From an uncultured bacterium (GTDB lineage Bacteria; Cyanobacteriota; Vampirovibrionia; Gastranaerophilales; Gastranaerophilaceae): a DNA stretch of 54,313 nucleotides. Under the pieces are notes generated by a model. The model did no database searches and had not been told where the DNA came from. It saw nothing but the letters and a program-made list of their open reading frames with translations. Positions 51,078 through 54,313 of this stretch are shown here, piece after piece (position 1 is the stretch's first letter; each line of letters opens with the position of its first letter). The position numbers were made by a program, and so were the translations under genes. The stretch is from positions 1 to 54,313 of the forward strand of contig CADBNI010000048.1 in assembly GCA_902795965.1 (NCBI GenBank), in the 5' to 3' direction.

Positions 51078-52097
51078 TCAACACACTCTGAAAGCCGAAC
51101 CGCCTTTGATACAGTCCAAAATTCCGCGTATGCTCGTATTCAAAATATATTCCAAGACATCTTCCGTATTGTGAGCAATAAACGGGGTTATTATTACGTT
51201 TTGCATTTCGGTTAATTTTTTTATAATCTTTGTTTCTTCATAACATTCAAGATTTATATGCATATCGTTTTCAAATTTTGCACATCTTGGATTTACGGAG
51301 TTGCAAACCTTTATATCAAGCGCGGCACCTCTTATTTGTTTGTTTTTTAATGCGTTGTATAAATCGGTGAGATTAACTATTCCCGATTTTGAGGTATTTA
51401 CAAGATATGCGGATTTTTTCATTTGGTCTAATTGATTTTTGGTAATCAAATTTCGGCTTTCCGTTGTGTAAGGTATGTGAACGGAAACAATGTCGGATTC
51501 TTTCAAAAGTGTTTCCAAATCGACATATTGGGCTTCCGTATTGTTTAAAAGTTCCTGTTTTTCAAAAATATCATAAGCCAAAACTTTCATACCTATTGCC
51601 TGAGCGATTTTGCAGACTTCCGCACCCGTCAAACCCGTTCCGACAACTCCGAGAGTCATTTTTGACAAATCGTAACCCGTATAATCAAGCGTCCGCCCTT
51701 GTTCAACGGTTTTTGATGCAGGGATTAAACACCTGACAAGCGCGGTAATCAAACACATTGTAAACTGTGCCGCGGGTTTGTAGCTGTATTTTTCAACGTT
51801 TACGATAGAAATATTTTTATGCTCGGCGGCTTTTTTGTTTATGTGGTCTGTTGTTGAGGAGCGTGTAGAAATTATTCTCAAATTTTTGAAAGAATTTATT
51901 ACACTTTCGGTTATGTCGGAATCAATAAACACGCTAATCGCCATGGTATTATCCAATTCTTCCTGCGTCAAGTTTTTTACGGTATTTTCGTTTAAGCATT
52001 CGGGATAAAGCGTAATGTCAAAATTTTCGATATTGTTTTTGAGGAAATAATGTTTTTCAAAATCTTTGACATCAAAAACTAACATTTTTATAGCCAT
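51078..52097 (-). CDS. D-2-hydroxyacid dehydrogenase-like protein with altered active site
   Basis: 339 residues. Rossmann motif LGVVGTGLTGAEVCKIAQAI near 148-167 is intact. The catalytic residues look replaced: the Arg of NxxRG is Lys (LVNTSKSGIVN), the Glu after GAALD is Val, and the His of TPHxA is Phe (ITPFIAHNT), although a His follows three residues later. It may bind NAD without standard dehydrogenase activity, or have a different substrate. Confidence 0.78.
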   Translation of the reverse strand: MAIKMLVFDVKDFEKHYFLKNNIENFDITLYPECLNENTVKNLTQEELDNTMAISVFIDSDITESVINSFKNLRIISTRSSTTDHINKKAAEHKNISIVNVEKYSYKPAAQFTMCLITALVRCLIPASKTVEQGRTLDYTGYDLSKMTLGVVGTGLTGAEVCKIAQAIGMKVLAYDIFEKQELLNNTEAQYVDLETLLKESDIVSVHIPYTTESRNLITKNQLDQMKKSAYLVNTSKSGIVNLTDLYNALKNKQIRGAALDIKVCNSVNPRCAKFENDMHINLECYEETKIIKKLTEMQNVIITPFIAHNTEDVLEYILNTSIRGILDCIKGGSAFRVC

Positions 52098-52176
52098 AAA
52101 ATCTCCTTTTTTCCGTATTATGTAATAAAGAATAAATTACTCTATCGGACAAAAAGGCTATATCGGATAGAGAAGT

Positions 52177-53319
52177 TCAATTCAATACGGCTTTGGAATA
52201 TACTCCGTTCGGAGAGATAAACAGAGAGTTAAAGTTAAGGCAAAAATCTATTCTGATTTCATAAGAGAGAGTTTTTTTCAAGATTCCGAGATAACTGTTT
52301 ATAGAACTGCGAAACGCTTTGAGATAATCGACCTCAAAGCGTTTCTTGCTGTTTTTCCATTTTTGAATAATTGATTTTATTTTCAAGATTGTACGTGTTC
52401 TGATACATAGCCTGTGCGGTTTAATAAAAAAGCCGACAAAGTCCAAACCTTTTGTCAGCAAATTTATAAAGCATTTTTTTATATTCAGTTCAAGAGCCAA
52501 TTTTTCTTTGATGTAACTTTTAATTCCCTTAAAACAGCTCATAAGTTTTGACGGAGAATACTCAAGGATAACAAAATCGTCCACGTACCTGCAATAATAT
52601 TTGCACCTGAGATTATGTTTTACGTATTGGTCAAGAACATTCAGGTATACATTGCTAAAAAATTGACTCGTAAGATTTCCGATAGGCAGTCCGTATCTTT
52701 GTTCGGTGTTCCAAAGGCTTTTGTGAGGCGGAAGGAGATTAAAAATTCCCCTGCTTGATTTTATGTAGACGTTTGTCCGCGGGTCATGAAATATTATTTG
52801 TTCGATAAGTTTTAAAATCCATTCTTCCCGAATTTCTTTTGCCACGAGTTCAAAAAGGATTTTTTTATCTATTGATACAAAAAAGTTAGACAAATCCGCT
52901 TTGAGATAATAGACACGTTTTTTGTAATTGTTTGAGGCGGAACGGGTGTATGTAAGCATTTGTTGCGCGCAGGCGAGCGTTCCGCGTTTTGGGATACAAC
53001 TGTAAGTATCTTTGATAAATCTTTTGTAGAAACGGTCTTTTATAGCGTTGTAGACAAGGTGATGGACAATTCTGTCACGAAAATTGGCTGCCCAGACTTC
53101 GCGTGGTTTTGGTGAAGTAACCACAAAACATATGCATCTTCCGATTTTGTAAGTTCCGCTTTTAAGTTCGTGATAGAGTTTGAGGAGATTTTTTTCCGCC
53201 TCAATCTCGAATTTTATTGCGGAAAGCGTACTGCGCTTGCGTTTTCTGCAATCGTAATATGCTTTTACGAGATCTTCAAAACTGAAATCGTTGACAAGTT
53301 CTTCTTCTTTGACAGACAT
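52177..53319 (-). CDS. Diversity-generating retroelement reverse transcriptase
   Basis: 380 residues from the ATG at 53319. Palm motif A is ADLSNFF (141-147, Asp142), and the DGR hallmark LPIGNLTSQ (211-219) has SQ where retroviral, retron and group II enzymes have SP. The catalytic YVDD is at 245-248. No intron maturase or protease domain. The frame stays open to a TTG at 53427, but those 36 residues are the template repeat. It makes mutagenised cDNA from the template repeat together with Avd. Confidence 0.92.
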   Translation of the reverse strand: MSVKEEELVNDFSFEDLVKAYYDCRKRKRSTLSAIKFEIEAEKNLLKLYHELKSGTYKIGRCICFVVTSPKPREVWAANFRDRIVHHLVYNAIKDRFYKRFIKDTYSCIPKRGTLACAQQMLTYTRSASNNYKKRVYYLKADLSNFFVSIDKKILFELVAKEIREEWILKLIEQIIFHDPRTNVYIKSSRGIFNLLPPHKSLWNTEQRYGLPIGNLTSQFFSNVYLNVLDQYVKHNLRCKYYCRYVDDFVILEYSPSKLMSCFKGIKSYIKEKLALELNIKKCFINLLTKGLDFVGFFIKPHRLCIRTRTILKIKSIIQKWKNSKKRFEVDYLKAFRSSINSYLGILKKTLSYEIRIDFCLNFNSLFISPNGVYSKAVLN

Positions 53320-53344
53320 ATACCGAAAAGCTGTGTTTTTTTCA

Positions 53345-53480
53345 TCTCCTACGCACAGAGGAACGTTGTTGTTGTTACGGTTGTTCTCGTTCCACGAGCT
53401 GTTGTTCGAGTTGATGTTGCGTTTCAAGGCCGTAGTAGCCGTCCTCTCGGAACTCGACCAAAAGTTGCCGTAATTAAGAA
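53345..53480 (-). repeat. DGR template repeat (TR), core
   Basis: Between avd and the reverse transcriptase, same strand. Read in frame it gives YGNFWSSSERTATTALKRN then INSNNSSWNENNRNNNNVPL and CVG. NFWSSSE is the entry to a C-type-lectin-type variable region, and about twelve AAC codons follow. Adenine mutagenesis of AAC yields many residues but no stops, the classic TR design. Outer limits are uncertain; homology could extend to about 53590. Confidence 0.85.
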
Positions 53481-53599
53481 CACTATTGATGACGGAGCCG
53501 AACTGCGTTCAGCAGAGTCAACTTCGATTGTTACCAATCTCAAATTCGGTTTCTCTCAAAGAGCCACCGGTTCTCACGTGATGAAAAGCGCACTCTCCG

Positions 53600-53971
53600 T
53601 CAAGTCGTAACCTGCTCGGACTCTCGCGGCTTTTCGGTACTGTTTAGCCAACCTTGTGCCTGACGTGCGATACCGTCTACCATTTCAACAATACTTGCAT
53701 ATTTTTCGGTGGGCAGAATTTTAATATCGTGAGCAATTCTGATGTACAGATACAAGAGCTGCACTTGATTCATAAGAGCTTTGAGGTGCTGCGATTTGTA
53801 TTTTACGGTATTTGCTCTGTAAATGCTGACCACTGCTTCAATGCAGGCGTTTTGAATTCTTTCTCCGAGAGTATATTTGTACTCTTTAGGAAAATGTGTT
53901 ATGACGTTCATCATTCTTAAGAGAAAGTCATAACACGCTTTATATATAGGTAAAGTATCGTACTGTGCCAT
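53600..53971 (-). CDS. avd: DGR accessory variability determinant (Avd, four-helix bundle)
   Basis: 123 residues from the ATG at 53971 (TGGAGAAA 14 bases upstream); earlier in-frame codons lie in repeat sequence. Four helices: IYKACYDFLLRMMNVITHFP, RIQNACIEAVVSIYRAN, HLKALMNQVQLLYLYIRIAH and YASIVEMVDGIARQAQGWL. This is the bAvd/four-helix-bundle family that forms a basic pentamer needed for mutagenic retrohoming. First gene of the retroelement. Confidence 0.9.
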   Translation of the reverse strand: MAQYDTLPIYKACYDFLLRMMNVITHFPKEYKYTLGERIQNACIEAVVSIYRANTVKYKSQHLKALMNQVQLLYLYIRIAHDIKILPTEKYASIVEMVDGIARQAQGWLNSTEKPRESEQVTT

Positions 53972-54061
53972 AAAAGATTTATTTTCTCCAAAAAATTGTG
54001 ATACTGAAATCAATTTATTATCGACCGGAATAAACTGATTTGTGAAATGTATTTTTGAGGA

Positions 54062-54313
54062 TCTTCCCGTCATGCTGAACATCTTGTCATGCTGAACTCG
54101 TTTCAGCATCTTGCCGTTTTGACATGTTACATGTATCTTCCCGTCACCCTGAATTTATTTCAGGGTCTATCAATTTAATTAGCATTGATAGATTCCGTGT
54201 CAAGCACGGAATGACATAAAACTTTACCCTCGCCCCTTGCGGGAGCGACCTGCGAGCGGAGGCTGGAGCGCTTTTGTTTGATAGCGATAAAATCGCTGAA
54301 AACAAAACGCGGA
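54062..54313. repeat. Intergenic palindromic repeat cluster upstream of avd
   Basis: CATGCTGAACTCGTTTCAGCAT, CCCTGAATTTATTTCAGGG, the GATAGATTCCGTGTCAAGCACGGAATGAC type unit and CCCTCGCCCCTTGCGGGAGCG follow each other. No gene seen. These match the clusters at 1-172, 3240-3443 and 17120-17282. Confidence 0.6.

Noticed and set aside
52177-53319. Reverse transcriptase as a retron or group II intron enzyme
   Set aside because: It has the SQ motif of DGR enzymes, an Avd neighbour and an AAC-rich template repeat. No maturase domain, intron ends or msr/msd-like structure is visible.
53319-53427. TTG start at 53427 for the reverse transcriptase
   Set aside because: The extra 36 residues are the Asn-rich template repeat itself; the conserved RT region starts after the ATG at 53319. 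Kept only as an observation.
53170-53610. 146-residue gene on the plus strand opposite the template repeat
   Set aside because: It is the complement of the TR and RT start. The Val-rich stretch results from GTT codons opposite AAC.
50375-54109. Prophage
   Set aside because: Only an LPD3-like protein hints at phage origin. No capsid, terminase, portal, lysis or integrase genes are present.
1-54313. CRISPR array
   Set aside because: The tandem repeats have 7- or 9-base periods with no unique spacers of 25-40 bases, and no cas genes are present.

Overview
This looks like a chromosomal segment of a gut-type, low-GC, non-photosynthetic relative of the cyanobacteria (Gastranaerophilales, 'Melainabacteria'). 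That is an inference from family patterns. The support is: many prepilins with the N-terminus FTLAEVLITLGIIGVVAA, a one-piece tmRNA whose tag starts ANN as in cyanobacteria, an [FeFe]-hydrogenase-type sensor indicating an anaerobic fermentative life, cyanobacteria-like short tandem repeats, and no photosynthesis genes. No database search was possible.

Layout. 1-3.2 kb: a GH57/DUF3536 glycosidase and a secreted protein. 3.5-5.0 kb: prepilin 1 with its divergent XRE regulator and a broken toxin gene. 5.1-8.6 kb: a hydrogen/redox-sensing operon (thioredoxin-like ferredoxin, HydS-type [FeFe]-hydrogenase with PAS domain, SpoIIE/PP2C phosphatase, second ferredoxin). 8.8-17 kb: YkgJ-type protein, HEAT protein, rpmB, TonB-like protein, TPR proteins, metallophosphoesterase, MBL hydrolase, Hsp20. 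17.3-18.5 kb: prepilin 2 plus XRE. 18.6-23 kb: prs, miaB, a lipoprotein-like protein, an HTH/zinc-ribbon protein. 23.1-24 kb: a structured repeat, tmRNA, tRNA-Met and a tRNA relic. 24-28.3 kb: thrC, hom (with a prepilin relic between them) and ffh. 28.5-29.7 kb: prepilin 3 plus XRE. 30-36 kb: der operon, a large TPR protein, XerC/D-type recombinase, mrnC. 36.1-38.2 kb: prepilins 4 and 5 with two XRE genes. 38.2-40.9 kb: tRNA-Ala with a duplicated 3' end, a fused phoB/phoR-like relic and a Na/Pi cotransporter. 41-50.3 kb: preA, rubrerythrin, an ArsB/NhaD transporter with an OadG-like protein, ubiE/menG, a DUF4127 protein and mntP. 50.4-54.1 kb: a possible LPD3-type protein overlapped by an antisense small RNA candidate, an unusual 2-hydroxyacid dehydrogenase, and a diversity-generating retroelement (avd, template repeat, reverse transcriptase).

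Three systems stand out. First, five intact prepilin genes, each beside its own small XRE regulator with dyad or repeat sites at or near the promoters, plus at least two prepilin 3'-end relics. This looks like a modular, individually switchable pilin repertoire. Second, a complete DGR core whose AAC-rich template repeat runs in frame into the reverse transcriptase gene; no variable repeat was seen in the window. Third, a widespread TATAAT-N6-ATG arrangement that predicts leaderless mRNAs. Intergenic space is crowded with palindromic repeats and heptamer/nonamer tandem repeats, one of which lies in frame inside a coding gene.
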